Assembly: GCF_900090205.1 (NCBI RefSeq) | Contig: NZ_LT607802.1 | Span: 471,858-535,857 of the forward strand | DNA: 64,000 nucleotides | Direction of reading: 5' to 3' | DNA from: Vogesella sp. LIG4 | GTDB lineage: Bacteria; Pseudomonadota; Gammaproteobacteria; Burkholderiales; Chromobacteriaceae | In this document: in pieces, positions 9,940 to 20,115 of the stretch | Position numbering within the stretch: position 1 is the first letter of the stretch | How the letters are laid out: each line of letters begins with the position of its first letter | Notes under the pieces: model-generated | Databases searched by the model: none | What the model was told of the DNA's origin: nothing | What the model saw: only the letters and a program-made list of their open reading frames with translations | Program-made: the position numbers and the translations under genes

Positions 9940-11109
9940 TTACAGACCGGCGTCGGCGCGCAGCGCTTCTACCTTGTCGGTACGCTCCCAGGTGAATTCC
10001 GGCTCTTCGCGGCCGAAGTGGCCGTAGGCGGCAGTCTTGGCGTAGATCGGACGCAGCAGGTCCAGCATCTGCACGATGCCTTTCGGGCGCAGGTCGAAGT
10101 GACGCTTCACCAGTTCCACGATCAGCTCGTTCGGCACCACGTTGGTGCCGAAGGTATCCACCGAAATCGAGGTCGGCTGGGCCACGCCGATGGCGTAGGA
10201 AACCTGGATCTGGCACTGACGCGCCAGGCCGGCGGCCACGATGTTCTTGGCCACGTAGCGGCCAGCGTAGGCAGCGGAGCGGTCAACCTTGGACGGGTCC
10301 TTGCCGGAGAAGGCGCCACCGCCGTGCGGTGCGGCACCACCGTAGGTATCCACGATGATCTTGCGGCCGGTCAGACCGCAATCGCCCATCGGGCCGCCAA
10401 TCACGAAACGGCCGGTCGGGTTGATCAGGAACTTGGTTTCGGCAGTCAGCATTTCCGGCGGCAGCACCGGCTTCACGATGTCCTCGATCACGGCTTCGGT
10501 CAAGATCTTGTGATCGATGTCCGGGCTGTGCTGGGTGGACAGCACCACGGTGTCGATGCGCTTGGGCAGGCCGGTGGCGCTATCGTACACGCAGGTGATC
10601 TGGCTCTTGGCATCCGGGCGTAGCCACGGCAGGCGGCCGTCCTTGCGCAGTTCGGCCTGACGCTGCACCAGGCGGTGCGCGTAGTAGATCGGGAACGGCA
10701 TCAGCGTCGGGGTTTCGTCGCAGGCGTAGCCGAACATCAGGCCCTGGTCACCGGCGCCCTGCTCCAGGTCCAGGCCCTGGCCTTCGTTCACGCCCTGGGC
10801 GATGTCCGGCGACTGCTTGTCGTAGCCCACCAGCACGGCGCAGCCGTGGTAATCGAAGCCCAGCTCGGAGCTGTCGTAGCCGATGCGCTTGATGGTGTCA
10901 CGTGCCACCTTGATGTAATCGACATTGGCGGTGGTGGTGATTTCGCCGGCCAGAACGGCCAGACCGGTATTCACCAGTGTCTCGGCAGCGACGCGGGCGT
11001 ATTTGTCCTCGCGCAGGATGGCATCCAGGATGGCGTCCGAAATCTGGTCGGCGACTTTGTCCGGATGTCCTTCCGATACCGATTCCGAGGTAAAAAGATA
11101 TTCGCTCAT
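9940..11109 (-). CDS. metK: S-adenosylmethionine synthetase
   Basis: 389 residues, full length. It makes S-adenosylmethionine from methionine and ATP. The ATP-binding [16 protein letters not shown] is at residues 14-29, [12 protein letters not shown] near 118-129, and the P-loop-like [19 protein letters not shown] is present. It is divergent from the lipid A acyltransferase at 11179 with only 69 bases between starts, so the two promoters overlap or lie back to back. Confidence 0.98.
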   Translation of the reverse strand: MSEYLFTSESVSEGHPDKVADQISDAILDAILREDKYARVAAETLVNTGLAVLAGEITTTANVDYIKVARDTIKRIGYDSSELGFDYHGCAVLVGYDKQSPDIAQGVNEGQGLDLEQGAGDQGLMFGYACDETPTLMPFPIYYAHRLVQRQAELRKDGRLPWLRPDAKSQITCVYDSATGLPKRIDTVVLSTQHSPDIDHKILTEAVIEDIVKPVLPPEMLTAETKFLINPTGRFVIGGPMGDCGLTGRKIIVDTYGGAAPHGGGAFSGKDPSKVDRSAAYAGRYVAKNIVAAGLARQCQIQVSYAIGVAQPTSISVDTFGTNVVPNELIVELVKRHFDLRPKGIVQMLDLLRPIYAKTAAYGHFGREEPEFTWERTDKVEALRADAGL

Positions 11110-11178
11110 TGTCTAGGTTCCAGAAAATGGCCAGTAAGTTGGTGATAAAATAGCGCGTTTTTTTGTCCGTCCAAGTCC

Positions 11179-12063
11179 ATGACTCGACTCGCACGTGTTG
11201 TTCTGCAGGCGCTCGCCGCCTTGCCGCTGCCGTTGCTACACTGGCTCGGCAGCCTGATGGGGGGCACCATGTACTGGTTGTCGCCCAAGTTTCGCGCACT
11301 CATGCGCGCAAACATTGCGAACAGTAAAATCGCTGGAAGTTATCAGGTTTCGGAACGCCTCGTCAAACAGAGCGCCGCCGAGACCGGCAAGGGCGCGCTG
11401 GAGTTGGCCATTGCCTGGTGCCGTCCACCCGCCTACATCGACAGCCTGATCAAGGACTGCCGGGGCTGGGAACACGTGGAAGCCGCGCTGGCCGCTGGCC
11501 AGGGCCTGATCTTCGTCACCCCGCACCTGGGCAGCTACGATATTGCCGGCCGCTACATCTGTTCGCGGCTGCCGTTCCCGCTTACCGCCATGTACCGTCC
11601 GCCCAAGCAGGCCTGGCTGGAGCCGATCATGAACGACGGCCGCCAGCAAGGCGGCACCCGCACTGCGCCGGCCACCCCAGCCGGGGTACGGCTGCTGATG
11701 AAGGCACTGAAATCCGGCGAAGCCACCATCATCCTGCCCGACCAGGTGCCGGGCAGCGGTGAAGGCGTGTGGGCACCGTTCTTCGGCAAGCCGGCCTTCA
11801 CCATGAGCCTGCTGCCGCGCCTGGCGCAGATGGACAACATCGCCGTGCTGTGGTTTACCGGTGAGCGCCTGCCGCGCGGCCAGGGCTTCGTGGTGCACAT
11901 CACGCCGCAAAGCCAGCCGTTCTGCGGCCAACGTGAGCAGGACGCCGCCATTCTCAACGCCGAAGTGCAGCACCTGATCGCCCGCTTCCCGTCCCAATAT
12001 CTGTGGAGCTACAACCGCTACAAGCGCCCCGCCGGCGCCCCGCCCGCTCCCGAATCCGTCTGA
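11179..12063 (+). CDS. Lipid A biosynthesis acyltransferase (LpxL/HtrB family), first copy
   Basis: 294 residues: an N-terminal membrane anchor (about 8-33), then the lysophospholipid acyltransferase fold with catalytic H116xxxxD121 (TPHLGSYD). This family adds a secondary acyl chain to Kdo-lipid A at the inner face of the cytoplasmic membrane. A second family member starts 12 bases after its stop, so one operon probably supplies both secondary acylations. Which acyl position each serves cannot be told from the sequence. Confidence 0.93.
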   Translation: MTRLARVVLQALAALPLPLLHWLGSLMGGTMYWLSPKFRALMRANIANSKIAGSYQVSERLVKQSAAETGKGALELAIAWCRPPAYIDSLIKDCRGWEHVEAALAAGQGLIFVTPHLGSYDIAGRYICSRLPFPLTAMYRPPKQAWLEPIMNDGRQQGGTRTAPATPAGVRLLMKALKSGEATIILPDQVPGSGEGVWAPFFGKPAFTMSLLPRLAQMDNIAVLWFTGERLPRGQGFVVHITPQSQPFCGQREQDAAILNAEVQHLIARFPSQYLWSYNRYKRPAGAPPAPESV

Positions 12064-12074
12064 AAGAACCCTGC

Positions 12075-12941
12075 ATGAAACTAGCACTGGCCTTTTTGTG
12101 GCTGCTGCGCCTGTTGCCCCTGCCCATCATCCACGCCCTGGCCTGGCTGCTTGGCCAGCTGGTCTACCTGTTGGCCAAGGAGCGCCGCCGCGTCGGCCTG
12201 ATCAACCTGCGGCTGTGCTTTCCGGATATGAGCCCGCAGGCACACCGCCAGCTGATCCGCCGCCACTGCGTGGAAATGATGAAGTTGATGCTGGAGTACG
12301 GCGTGGTGTGGTGGTCGTCGCCAGAGCGCCTGCGCCGGCTGGTGGAGATTCGCGGCCTGGACAACCTGACCCGCCTGCGCGAAGCCGGCGAGGATGTGAT
12401 CCTGTTCTACCCGCACTTCGTCTCCTTCGAAATCTGCGCACTGCGCCTGAACCTGGAGGTGCCGCTGGTCAGCGTCTACTCGCATCAGAAGAACAAGACG
12501 CTGGACGCACAGTTCTACCAGGGCCGCAACCGCTTCGACAACGCCTACATCGTGTCGCGCCAGGAAAGCCTGCGCAGCATCATCAAGGCGATGCGCAAGG
12601 AGCACACGCCCTTCCTGTACCTGCCGGACCAGGACTTCGGCCCGCGTGATTCGGTATTCGTGAAGTTCTTCGCCACCGACGCCGCCACCATTACCGGCCT
12701 GTCGCGCATTGCTTCGCTGGCCCGCGCCAAAGTGGTACCGGCCATTGCCCGCCGCGAAGGCAGCAAATTCGTGCTGGACATCCACCCGCCGCTGGAAAAC
12801 TTTCCCAGCGACGACCTGACCGCCGACACCCGCGCCATGAACGCTTTCCTGGAGCAGCGCATCCTGGAAGCACCGGAGCAGTATTTCTGGCTGCACAAGC
12901 GCTTCAAGACCCGCCCGCCCGGCCAGCCCAAGCTGTACTGA
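12075..12941 (+). CDS. Lipid A biosynthesis acyltransferase (LpxL/HtrB family), second copy
   Basis: 288 residues from the ATG at 12075. It has an N-terminal hydrophobic anchor (LALAFLWLLRLLPLPIIHALAWL) and catalytic H114xxxxE119 (YPHFVSFE). The catalytic acid is Glu where the upstream paralogue has Asp. It is clearly diverged from that gene, so this is an old pair, not a recent duplication. It ends in a strong terminator. Confidence 0.93.
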   Translation: MKLALAFLWLLRLLPLPIIHALAWLLGQLVYLLAKERRRVGLINLRLCFPDMSPQAHRQLIRRHCVEMMKLMLEYGVVWWSSPERLRRLVEIRGLDNLTRLREAGEDVILFYPHFVSFEICALRLNLEVPLVSVYSHQKNKTLDAQFYQGRNRFDNAYIVSRQESLRSIIKAMRKEHTPFLYLPDQDFGPRDSVFVKFFATDAATITGLSRIASLARAKVVPAIARREGSKFVLDIHPPLENFPSDDLTADTRAMNAFLEQRILEAPEQYFWLHKRFKTRPPGQPKLY

Positions 12942-12957
12942 GCCGGCAACAAATGCA

Positions 12958-12990
12958 TGCGGCCAACCCTCAACGGGTTGGCCTTTTTTA
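12958..12990 (+). terminator. Terminator of the acyltransferase operon, built on the GTTGGCCGCA motif
   Basis: ggccaaccc / gggttggcc forms a 9-bp stem with the loop tcaac and then tttttt. The left arm is part of an exact TGCGGCCAAC motif copy, the repeated word described in the findings. Confidence 0.88.
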
Positions 12991-13171
12991 TTGCCTGCAG
13001 CAGACCACGGCAGGCCACGCCGTTGCGGGTTATCGCTAGCCCCCTGCGGCTGCTCAGCTTGCTCCCCAAGCCAGACACACAGCAGCGCCAGGAAGCAGTA
13101 TGGCGGCTGGCGACCAACCCGCCAGGCCGCTCACACTACCCGGCCGCGGCTTGACCAGCATCCCGGCTAGC

Positions 13172-13212
13172 CACAAAGCAAAACAGCCCGCATGTGCGGG
13201 CTGTTTTGTGTG
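13172..13212 (-). terminator. Terminator of the nuo operon
   Basis: A 13-bp stem (caaaacagcccgc / gcgggctgttttg) just after the last minus-strand gene of the complex I cluster, with T-runs on both strands. Confidence 0.88.
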
Positions 13213-13224
13213 CGGCGGAAAACC

Positions 13225-13521
13225 TCAGCTGCCGCGCTTGCGCCAGAAGTAGCGTGCCACGAAGCCGGGGAAGGCAAACACCAGGAACAGGGCAACGGCA
13301 GTCACGTAAAACTGCCAGTGTTGCTCGTGCACCGGTGCCAGGCGCCCTTCCAGCAGGCGGGCCAGGCCGCCCAGCAGCAGGAACAGCGCCACCAGTTCCA
13401 GCAGATGCCAGCCAAAGTGCTTGTGGGCTACCTGCTTGATGCCGGCAACGCGGTTGCTGACGAAAGGCAGGTTGGCCGCAACAAAGGCCACGATCAGCAG
13501 AACGGTAACGCTGGTTTCCAC
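13225..13521 (-). CDS. DUF2818 family membrane protein
   Basis: 98 residues with three hydrophobic segments (about 6-22, 37-57 and 71-90) and a basic C-terminus (ARYFWRKRGS). It matches DUF2818, a small family found directly after nuoN in many betaproteobacteria. It begins 10 bases after nuoN ends, so it is transcribed with complex I. The role is unknown; position suggests an assembly or accessory part. Confidence 0.85.
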   Translation of the reverse strand: METSVTVLLIVAFVAANLPFVSNRVAGIKQVAHKHFGWHLLELVALFLLLGGLARLLEGRLAPVHEQHWQFYVTAVALFLVFAFPGFVARYFWRKRGS

Positions 13522-13531
13522 ACTTCTATCC

Positions 13532-14986
13532 TTACAGGCTGGTGAGCGACTGCTTCATCGCTTCGATGCACATGGCCACCAGGCGTTCCGGCATCACGCC
13601 CAGCACCAGCAGTGCCACGGCGTTGACGGACAGCACCAGTTTCATGTCGCCTGCCATGCCGATCGGGCTGTTGTCCTGCACTTCGTCGAAGTACATCACC
13701 TTAACCGCACGCAGATAGTAGAAGGCACCGATCAGCGACATCATCACCGCAACCACGGCCAGCCATACCAGCTTCACGTCGACGATAGCCTGGATCACCG
13801 CGAACTTGGCGTAGAAGCCAGCCAGCGGCGGAATACCGGCCATGGAGAACAGTGCCAGCAGCATCAGCAGCGCGTACCAGCTGTTGCGGCTGTTCAGGCC
13901 CTTCAGATCGTCCAGGGTTTCGCACTCGAAGCCGGCACGGGACAGGCCCAGCAGGATGCCGAAGCCCACCATGGAGGTCAGCACGTACACGATGGCGTAG
14001 AACATCGACGCGGAATAGCCTTCCGGGTTGCCGGCGATCAGGCCCAGCAGCAGGAAGCCCATGTGCGAGATGGTGGAGTACGCCAGCATGCGCTTGAGGT
14101 TGGTCTGGGCAATGGCGGTGATGTTACCGATAGCCATCGACAGTACCGACAGGATGATCAGCATGCTCTGCCAGTCGGCAACCATCGCGCCCAGGCCCTG
14201 CACCAGGATGCGCAGCACGAACACGAAAGCGGCCAGCTTCGGCGCGGCACCGATCATCAGTGTCAGCGCGGTCGGTGCACCGTGGTACACGTCCGGAATC
14301 CACATGTGGAACGGAACGGCACCCAGTTTGAACGCCAGACCCGCCACCACGAACACCAGGCCGAATACCAGCAGTGTCTCGTTGGCCTTGCCGCTGGCAA
14401 TCACCTTGGCAATCTGCGCCAGATCCAGGGTACCGGTAGCACCGTACAGCATGGACATGCCATACAGCAGCAGGCCGGAAGCCAGCGCGCCCAGCACGAA
14501 GTACTTCATCGCCGATTCGGTGGCACGCGCGGAGTCACGCTGCAGCGCGATCAGCGAGTACAGCGACAGCGACAGCAGCTCCAGGCCCAGGTACAGGCTG
14601 ACGAAGTTGCTGGCGGACACCATGAAGTTCATGCCCAGCAGTGCAAACAGGCTCAGGGTGAAGTATTCGCCCTTGAACATGCCGCGGTCGGCCACGTACT
14701 GGCGGGTATACACCAGTACCGAAGCGGTGACGCCGTACATGGCGATCTTGACGATGCCTGCCAGCGGGTCTTCAACGAACATGCCGCTGAAGGTGTAGAC
14801 AACTGTCGGTTCGAAAATCTTGATCTGCAGGAAGGCAGTCACCGCCAGGGTCACCAGGGACAGGCCGTAGGTGATGGCGCGCTTCTCGTCCGTTACAAAC
14901 AGATCCAGCATCAGGATGACCAGCAATGCTCCGAGCAGAAACATCTCGGGCAATGCCGGCATCAGGTTGAGATCAGCCCAATTCAT
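13532..14986 (-). CDS. nuoN: NADH-quinone oxidoreductase subunit N
   Basis: 484 residues, nearly all transmembrane (about 14 helices), an antiporter-like proton channel subunit of complex I. Conserved antiporter-family sequence is visible (KLGAVPFHMWIPDVYHGAPT about residues 232-251, and AYSTISHMGFLLLGL). It is the last canonical gene of the 14-gene operon. Confidence 0.97.
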   Translation of the reverse strand: MNWADLNLMPALPEMFLLGALLVILMLDLFVTDEKRAITYGLSLVTLAVTAFLQIKIFEPTVVYTFSGMFVEDPLAGIVKIAMYGVTASVLVYTRQYVADRGMFKGEYFTLSLFALLGMNFMVSASNFVSLYLGLELLSLSLYSLIALQRDSARATESAMKYFVLGALASGLLLYGMSMLYGATGTLDLAQIAKVIASGKANETLLVFGLVFVVAGLAFKLGAVPFHMWIPDVYHGAPTALTLMIGAAPKLAAFVFVLRILVQGLGAMVADWQSMLIILSVLSMAIGNITAIAQTNLKRMLAYSTISHMGFLLLGLIAGNPEGYSASMFYAIVYVLTSMVGFGILLGLSRAGFECETLDDLKGLNSRNSWYALLMLLALFSMAGIPPLAGFYAKFAVIQAIVDVKLVWLAVVAVMMSLIGAFYYLRAVKVMYFDEVQDNSPIGMAGDMKLVLSVNAVALLVLGVMPERLVAMCIEAMKQSLTSL

Positions 14987-15004
14987 TGCGTTGTCCTTGT
15001 TGGC

Positions 15005-16501
15005 TTAGAGCTTGCTGATCGCAACGTGCGCGATCAGGTCGTTGACGGAGAGGTGCATCTTCTCGACAAAAGCCTGCGGGTACAGACCCATGCCCAGTAC
15101 GGCAAGCGCCAGGATGGCCAGTACCAGGAATTCGCGCTTGTTGACGTCGGACAGCTCGGCCACGTGGGCGTTGCCGACATCACCGAAGATCACGCGCTTG
15201 TACATCCACAGGGTGTAGGCGGCGCCGAAGATCAGGGTGGTGGCAGCCAGGCCGGCAACCCAGAAGTTCACCTGCACCGCACCCATGATCACCATGAATT
15301 CACCCACGAAGCCGGAGGTAGCCGGCAGACCGGAGTTGGCCATGGCGAACAGCATCATGAAAGCAGCGAAGATCGGCATCTTGTTGGCCACACCACCGTA
15401 GTCGGCGATGTTGCGGCTGTGCACGCGGTCATACATCACGCCGATACAGAAGAACATGGCGGCGGAAACGAAACCGTGCGACACCATCTGTACCAGTGCA
15501 CCTTCAACCGCCCAGTTGTTGAGCTGGCTGCCGGAGAACAGGAACATGCCCAGGGTCACGAAGCCCATGTGCGAAATGGAGGAGTAAGCCACCAGTTTCT
15601 TCATGTCGCTCTGCACCAGAGCCACCAGGCCGATGTACACCACCGCGATCAGCGACAGGGTAATAATCACCGGGGACAGCTGCAGCGCGGCATCCGGCAC
15701 GATGGGCAGCGCGAACCGCAGGAAGCCGTAGGCACCGATCTTCAGGGTGATGGCAGCCAGTACCATGGAACCGCCGGTCGGCGCTTCCACGTGGGCATCC
15801 GGCAACCAGGTGTGCACCGGCCACATCGGCACCTTCACCGCGAACGACAGGAAGAAGGCCACGAACAGCAGGATCTGCACGTCACGCGGGATCTTCGCCA
15901 GCGCCTGGAAGGCAGCGATCTCGAAGGTCTTGCCAGCCTGGAAATACAGGTAGATGAACGCTACCAGCATCAGCAGGGAACCCAGCAGGGTGTACAGGAA
16001 GAACTTCACCGACGCGTACACGCGGCGCGGGCCACCCCAGACACCGATGATCAGGTACATCGGGATCAGCATGCCCTCGAAGAACACGTAGAACAGGATG
16101 GCATCCAGCGCGGCGAACGCACCGTTGATCAGGCCGGACATGATCAGGAACGCCGCCATGTACTGCGCAGTGCGTTTCTGGATCACTTCCCAGCCAGCCA
16201 GCACCACCATCAGGGTGGTGAAACTGTTGAGCACGATGAACAGCATCGAGATGCCGTCCACGCCCAGGTGGTAGTTGATACCCAGCGATTCGATCCACGG
16301 CTTGTTCTCGACATACTGCATGCCGCCATGCAGCGTGTTGAAGTCGGTGAACAAGGGCAGCGATACCAGGAAGCCGGCCAGTGCGCCAGCCAGGGCCAGC
16401 CAGCGCGCGATGGACGCCCGCTGGTCCCCCCCGGTGGCCAGCACCAGCAGGCCGGCCACGATAGGAGTCCAGATCACCAGACTCAAGGTATTAGCAAACA
16501 T
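15005..16501 (-). CDS. nuoM: NADH-quinone oxidoreductase subunit M
   Basis: 498 residues and about 14 helices; the second antiporter-like subunit. The family core is clear: FAVKVPMWPVHTWLPDAHVEAP, with the lysine and histidines of the proton path, and VAYSSISHMGFV. It lies 18 bases upstream of nuoN and 40 bases after nuoL. Confidence 0.97.
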   Translation of the reverse strand: MFANTLSLVIWTPIVAGLLVLATGGDQRASIARWLALAGALAGFLVSLPLFTDFNTLHGGMQYVENKPWIESLGINYHLGVDGISMLFIVLNSFTTLMVVLAGWEVIQKRTAQYMAAFLIMSGLINGAFAALDAILFYVFFEGMLIPMYLIIGVWGGPRRVYASVKFFLYTLLGSLLMLVAFIYLYFQAGKTFEIAAFQALAKIPRDVQILLFVAFFLSFAVKVPMWPVHTWLPDAHVEAPTGGSMVLAAITLKIGAYGFLRFALPIVPDAALQLSPVIITLSLIAVVYIGLVALVQSDMKKLVAYSSISHMGFVTLGMFLFSGSQLNNWAVEGALVQMVSHGFVSAAMFFCIGVMYDRVHSRNIADYGGVANKMPIFAAFMMLFAMANSGLPATSGFVGEFMVIMGAVQVNFWVAGLAATTLIFGAAYTLWMYKRVIFGDVGNAHVAELSDVNKREFLVLAILALAVLGMGLYPQAFVEKMHLSVNDLIAHVAISKL

Positions 16502-16541
16502 ATCGATAACCTATTCTTTTTACGATTCCGGTAACCGACCC

Positions 16542-18590
16542 TTAGCGCAGGATCAGCGGCTTCAACCAGTAGGTCATCAGCACCAGCACGCCAACGATCA
16601 TGATGGCGGCGTAGCTGTAGATGAAACCGGTCTGCAGCTTGCGAACCACGCTGGAGAAGAAAGCCACCAGGCGGGCGCTGCCGTTAACCAGCAGGCCGTC
16701 GATCAGCAGCATGTCGCCCACCTTCCAGAAGAAGGTACCCAACAGGCGCGAACCCTTGGCGAATACGGCGAAGTAGATCTCGTCCAGGTAGTACTTGTTT
16801 TCCAGCAGGGTGTGCACCGGGGCGAACTTCTGCTTGATGGCGGCCGGAATCTGCGGCGCCTTCATGTAGAAGAACCAGGCAACGGCAACGCCGGCTGCGG
16901 CCAACCAGAACGGCAGGCTGGACAGCGCGTGCATGGCCATGGCCACCGGGCCGTGGAACTCGTGACCCATTTCTTCCAGTGCCGGGTGCAGTTCGTGATT
17001 GATGTGAATCACACCCTTGAAGAAGTCACCGTACAGCAGCGGATCGATGGCGAAGAAGCCGATCAGTACCGACGGAATCGCCAGCAGCACCAGCGGCAGG
17101 GTTACCACCCACGGGCTTTCGTGCGGTTTGTCGTTCGGGCCCAGACCGTGATGATGGTCATCGGACGGCTCTTCATCGTCGTGGTCACCGTGGTGAGCAT
17201 GCTCGCCATGGTTCTGCATCCAGCGTTCCTTGCCATGGAAAACCAGGAAGTACATGCGGAAGGAGTAGAACGCGGTCACGAACACGCCGGCGATAACGGC
17301 GAAGTAGGCAAAACCGGCAGCCGACAGGTGCGAAGCATGCACCGCCTCGATGATGGAGTCCTTCGAGTAGAAGCCGGAGAAGAACGGGGTACCGATCAGC
17401 GCCAGCGAACCCAGCAGCGAAGTGATCCAGGTAATCGGCATGTACTTGCGCAAGCCGCCCATATTGCGCATGTCCTGATCATGGTGCATGCCCATGATCA
17501 CGGAACCGGCGCCGAGGAACAGCAGGGCCTTGAAGAAAGCGTGGGTCATCACGTGGAACATGGCCACCGAGTAGGCGGAAGCGCCCAGCGCCACGGTCAT
17601 GTAACCCAGCTGCGACAGGGTGGAGTAAGCCACCACGCGCTTGATGTCGTTCTGCACCACACCGAGGAAGCCCATGAACAGCGCGGTGATGGCACCGGCA
17701 GTCATGACCACGTTCAGCGCAGTATCGGACATCTCGAACAGCGGGCTCATGCGCGACACCATGAAGATACCGGCGGTCACCATGGTCGCGGCGTGAATCA
17801 GTGCCGAGATCGGGGTCGGGCCTTCCATGGAGTCCGGCAGCCACACGTGCAGCGGGAACTGTGCCGATTTACCCATCGCGCCGATGAACAGCAGGATGCA
17901 GGTTACCGACAGCAGCGACCACTGGGTGCCCGGGATCAGGCTGATGGTCTTGTTTGCCAGGGCCGGAGCCGCAGCGAACACGTCGGCGTAGTTCAGCGAA
18001 CCGCCGAAGTAGGCCAGCACCAGGCCGATACCCAGCAGGAAACCGAAGTCACCCACGCGGTTCACCAGGAACGCCTTCAGGTTGGCGAAGATCGCGGTCG
18101 GACGCTTGAACCAGAAGCCGATCAGCAGGTAGGACACCAGACCAACCGCTTCCCAGCCGAAGAACAGCTGGATGAAGTTGTTGGACATCACCAGCATCAG
18201 CATGGAGAAGGTGAACAGCGAGATGTAGCTGAAGAAGCGCTGGTAGCCCGGATCTTCCTGCATGTAGCCGATGGTGTAGATATGCACCATCAGCGACACG
18301 AAGGTCACCACGACCAGCATCATCGCGGTCAGCGAATCCACCAGGAAGCCGACGGAGAATTCATACCCCCCTACCGTCAGCCAGGTGTACACAGGGCCGT
18401 TGAATACATGAGCGCTGCCATCAAGGAAGCCCTTCAGTACTCCGATCGACAGTACCGCCGATACCGCCACGCCGAGAATCGTCACAACGTGGGCAGCACG
18501 GCGACCAATCGCCCAGCCAAACAGGCCTGCAATAAGCGACCCCACCAGCGGTGAGAGCGCGATCAGCAGGTATAAGCTCTTCATATCCAT
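16542..18590 (-). CDS. nuoL: NADH-quinone oxidoreductase subunit L
   Basis: 682 residues; the largest antiporter-like subunit, with the long C-terminal lateral helix. The core motif is SAQFPLHVWLPDSMEGPTP followed by SALIHAATMVTAGIFM. A histidine- and acid-rich loop (about residues 455-475) is seen between late helices. That loop is longer and more charged than in E. coli NuoL and is variable in the family. Confidence 0.97.
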   Translation of the reverse strand: MDMKSLYLLIALSPLVGSLIAGLFGWAIGRRAAHVVTILGVAVSAVLSIGVLKGFLDGSAHVFNGPVYTWLTVGGYEFSVGFLVDSLTAMMLVVVTFVSLMVHIYTIGYMQEDPGYQRFFSYISLFTFSMLMLVMSNNFIQLFFGWEAVGLVSYLLIGFWFKRPTAIFANLKAFLVNRVGDFGFLLGIGLVLAYFGGSLNYADVFAAAPALANKTISLIPGTQWSLLSVTCILLFIGAMGKSAQFPLHVWLPDSMEGPTPISALIHAATMVTAGIFMVSRMSPLFEMSDTALNVVMTAGAITALFMGFLGVVQNDIKRVVAYSTLSQLGYMTVALGASAYSVAMFHVMTHAFFKALLFLGAGSVIMGMHHDQDMRNMGGLRKYMPITWITSLLGSLALIGTPFFSGFYSKDSIIEAVHASHLSAAGFAYFAVIAGVFVTAFYSFRMYFLVFHGKERWMQNHGEHAHHGDHDDEEPSDDHHHGLGPNDKPHESPWVVTLPLVLLAIPSVLIGFFAIDPLLYGDFFKGVIHINHELHPALEEMGHEFHGPVAMAMHALSSLPFWLAAAGVAVAWFFYMKAPQIPAAIKQKFAPVHTLLENKYYLDEIYFAVFAKGSRLLGTFFWKVGDMLLIDGLLVNGSARLVAFFSSVVRKLQTGFIYSYAAIMIVGVLVLMTYWLKPLILR

Positions 18591-18626
18591 GTTTGTCGTG
18601 CTTTTTAGAATTGAAATCCGGTTTTG

Positions 18627-18932
18627 TTAGCCTTTGAGGCTGCCCAAGTCTTCCACGTTGATGCTGTTCAGGTTACGGAACAGAACCACCAGGATCGCCA
18701 GGCCGATCGCCGATTCGGCGGCCGCCACGGTGAGGATGAAGAAGACGAAAATCTGCCCTGCCGAATCGGACAGGTAGTGCGAGAAGGCGATGAAGTTGTA
18801 GTTCACCGCGAGCAGCATCAATTCGAGCGCCATCAACAGCACGATGAGGTTTTTCCGGTTCAGGAAAATACCCAGCACGCTGATGGCGAACAGGATGCCG
18901 GCCAGCACCAGGAAGTGAGTCAGTGTAAGCAC
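18627..18932 (-). CDS. nuoK: NADH-quinone oxidoreductase subunit K
   Basis: 101 residues with three transmembrane helices, the standard NuoK size. Conserved glutamates of the proton path are present ([14 protein letters not shown] and [12 protein letters not shown]). It forms part of the membrane arm next to NuoJ. Confidence 0.97.
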   Translation of the reverse strand: MLTLTHFLVLAGILFAISVLGIFLNRKNLIVLLMALELMLLAVNYNFIAFSHYLSDSAGQIFVFFILTVAAAESAIGLAILVVLFRNLNSINVEDLGSLKG

Positions 18933-18952
18933 ATTTACTCCCGTTACGGCCG

Positions 18953-19597
18953 TCAGGCCTGTTGCTCGTTATTGGACTCGGATGCGGTAGCCACTTCCGG
19001 CTTCACGGCATCCATCTTGACGATGCGAACGCGATCGTCACGACGGACACGCACCTGCACCCCCGGATCAATCGCCTTGCTGTCCTTGCGCTGACGCTGG
19101 GTGATACCGATGGCAGCCACCATGGCAACCAGCAGGATCACGGCAGCCGCTTCGAACGGCAGCAGGTAGGTGGTGTACAGCTGGCCGCCCAGCAGGCGGA
19201 CGTTGCTGATCTTGGCCATGGCATCAACCGCCGGCTGTACCTTGGACAGGCCTGCTTCCGGGCTGGACAGCACCAGGATGATCTCGGCCAGCATGATCAG
19301 CGCCACAGTGGCAGCCTGCGGGAAGTTGGACCAGAAACCGGCGCGCAACTTCTCCACGTTGATGTCGAGCATCATCACCACGAACAGGAACAGCACGGTT
19401 ACCGCCCCCACGTACACCAGTACCAGTGCAATGGCCAGGAACTCGGCCTGCAGCAGCAGCCAGTGGCCGGAAGCGGTAAAGAAAGCCAGCACCAGGTACA
19501 GCGCAGCGTGTACCGGGTTTTTCGCCGTGACCACGCGGAGACCCGCGAAAATCAGGATCGCCGACAGAATATAGAAAACGACAGCCTGAAAGCTCAT
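18953..19597 (-). CDS. nuoJ: NADH-quinone oxidoreductase subunit J
   Basis: 214 residues: five transmembrane helices with the NuoJ signature ([20 protein letters not shown] about residues 59-78). A hydrophilic C-terminal tail of about 45 residues ([20 protein letters not shown] and beyond) follows, as in other betaproteobacterial NuoJ. Confidence 0.97.
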   Translation of the reverse strand: MSFQAVVFYILSAILIFAGLRVVTAKNPVHAALYLVLAFFTASGHWLLLQAEFLAIALVLVYVGAVTVLFLFVVMMLDINVEKLRAGFWSNFPQAATVALIMLAEIILVLSSPEAGLSKVQPAVDAMAKISNVRLLGGQLYTTYLLPFEAAAVILLVAMVAAIGITQRQRKDSKAIDPGVQVRVRRDDRVRIVKMDAVKPEVATASESNNEQQA

Positions 19598-19606
19598 GGG
19601 TCCCCC

Positions 19607-20095
19607 TTAGCGGTACTTGGCGTCCGCAGCCTTGTTGGCCGCGATTTCAGCCTCGTACTTGTCACCCACCGCCAGCAGCATCGGCTTGGTGTAGTAGAGG
19701 TCGCCACGTTTTTCGCCGTGGTATTCAAAAATGTGGGTCTCGACAATGGCATCCACCGGACAGGCTTCTTCGCAGAAACCGCAGAAGATGCACTTGGTCA
19801 GATCGATGTCGTAGCGCGAGGTGCGGCGGGTGCCGTCATCACGCTGCTCCGACTCGATGGTGATGGCCATTGCCGGGCACACGGCCTCGCACAGCTTACA
19901 GGCGATGCAGCGCTCTTCACCGTTGGCATAACGGCGTTGGGCGTGCAGGCCACGGAAGCGCGGCGAGATCGGGGTCTTCTCTTCCGGGAACTGTACGGTG
20001 ATCTTGCGGGCGAAGAAGTGACGACCAGTCACCATCAGGCCCTGCACCAGTTCTACCAGCAGGAAGGTTTTGAAAAAGTTGCGGATCATTTCCAT
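19607..20095 (-). CDS. nuoI: NADH-quinone oxidoreductase subunit I
   Basis: 162 residues with two complete 4Fe-4S cluster motifs, [12 protein letters not shown] and [12 protein letters not shown]. These hold clusters N6a and N6b, which link NuoG to NuoB. An amphipathic N-terminal segment anchors it on the membrane arm. Confidence 0.98.
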   Translation of the reverse strand: MEMIRNFFKTFLLVELVQGLMVTGRHFFARKITVQFPEEKTPISPRFRGLHAQRRYANGEERCIACKLCEAVCPAMAITIESEQRDDGTRRTSRYDIDLTKCIFCGFCEEACPVDAIVETHIFEYHGEKRGDLYYTKPMLLAVGDKYEAEIAANKAADAKYR

Positions 20096-20115
20096 GCTAA
20101 TTCACCCAAGCTCCA

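Noticed and set aside
11110..11178. A SAM riboswitch before metK
   Set aside because: The gap is only 69 bases and shows none of the SAM aptamer blocks I know; it is shared with the divergent acyltransferase promoter.
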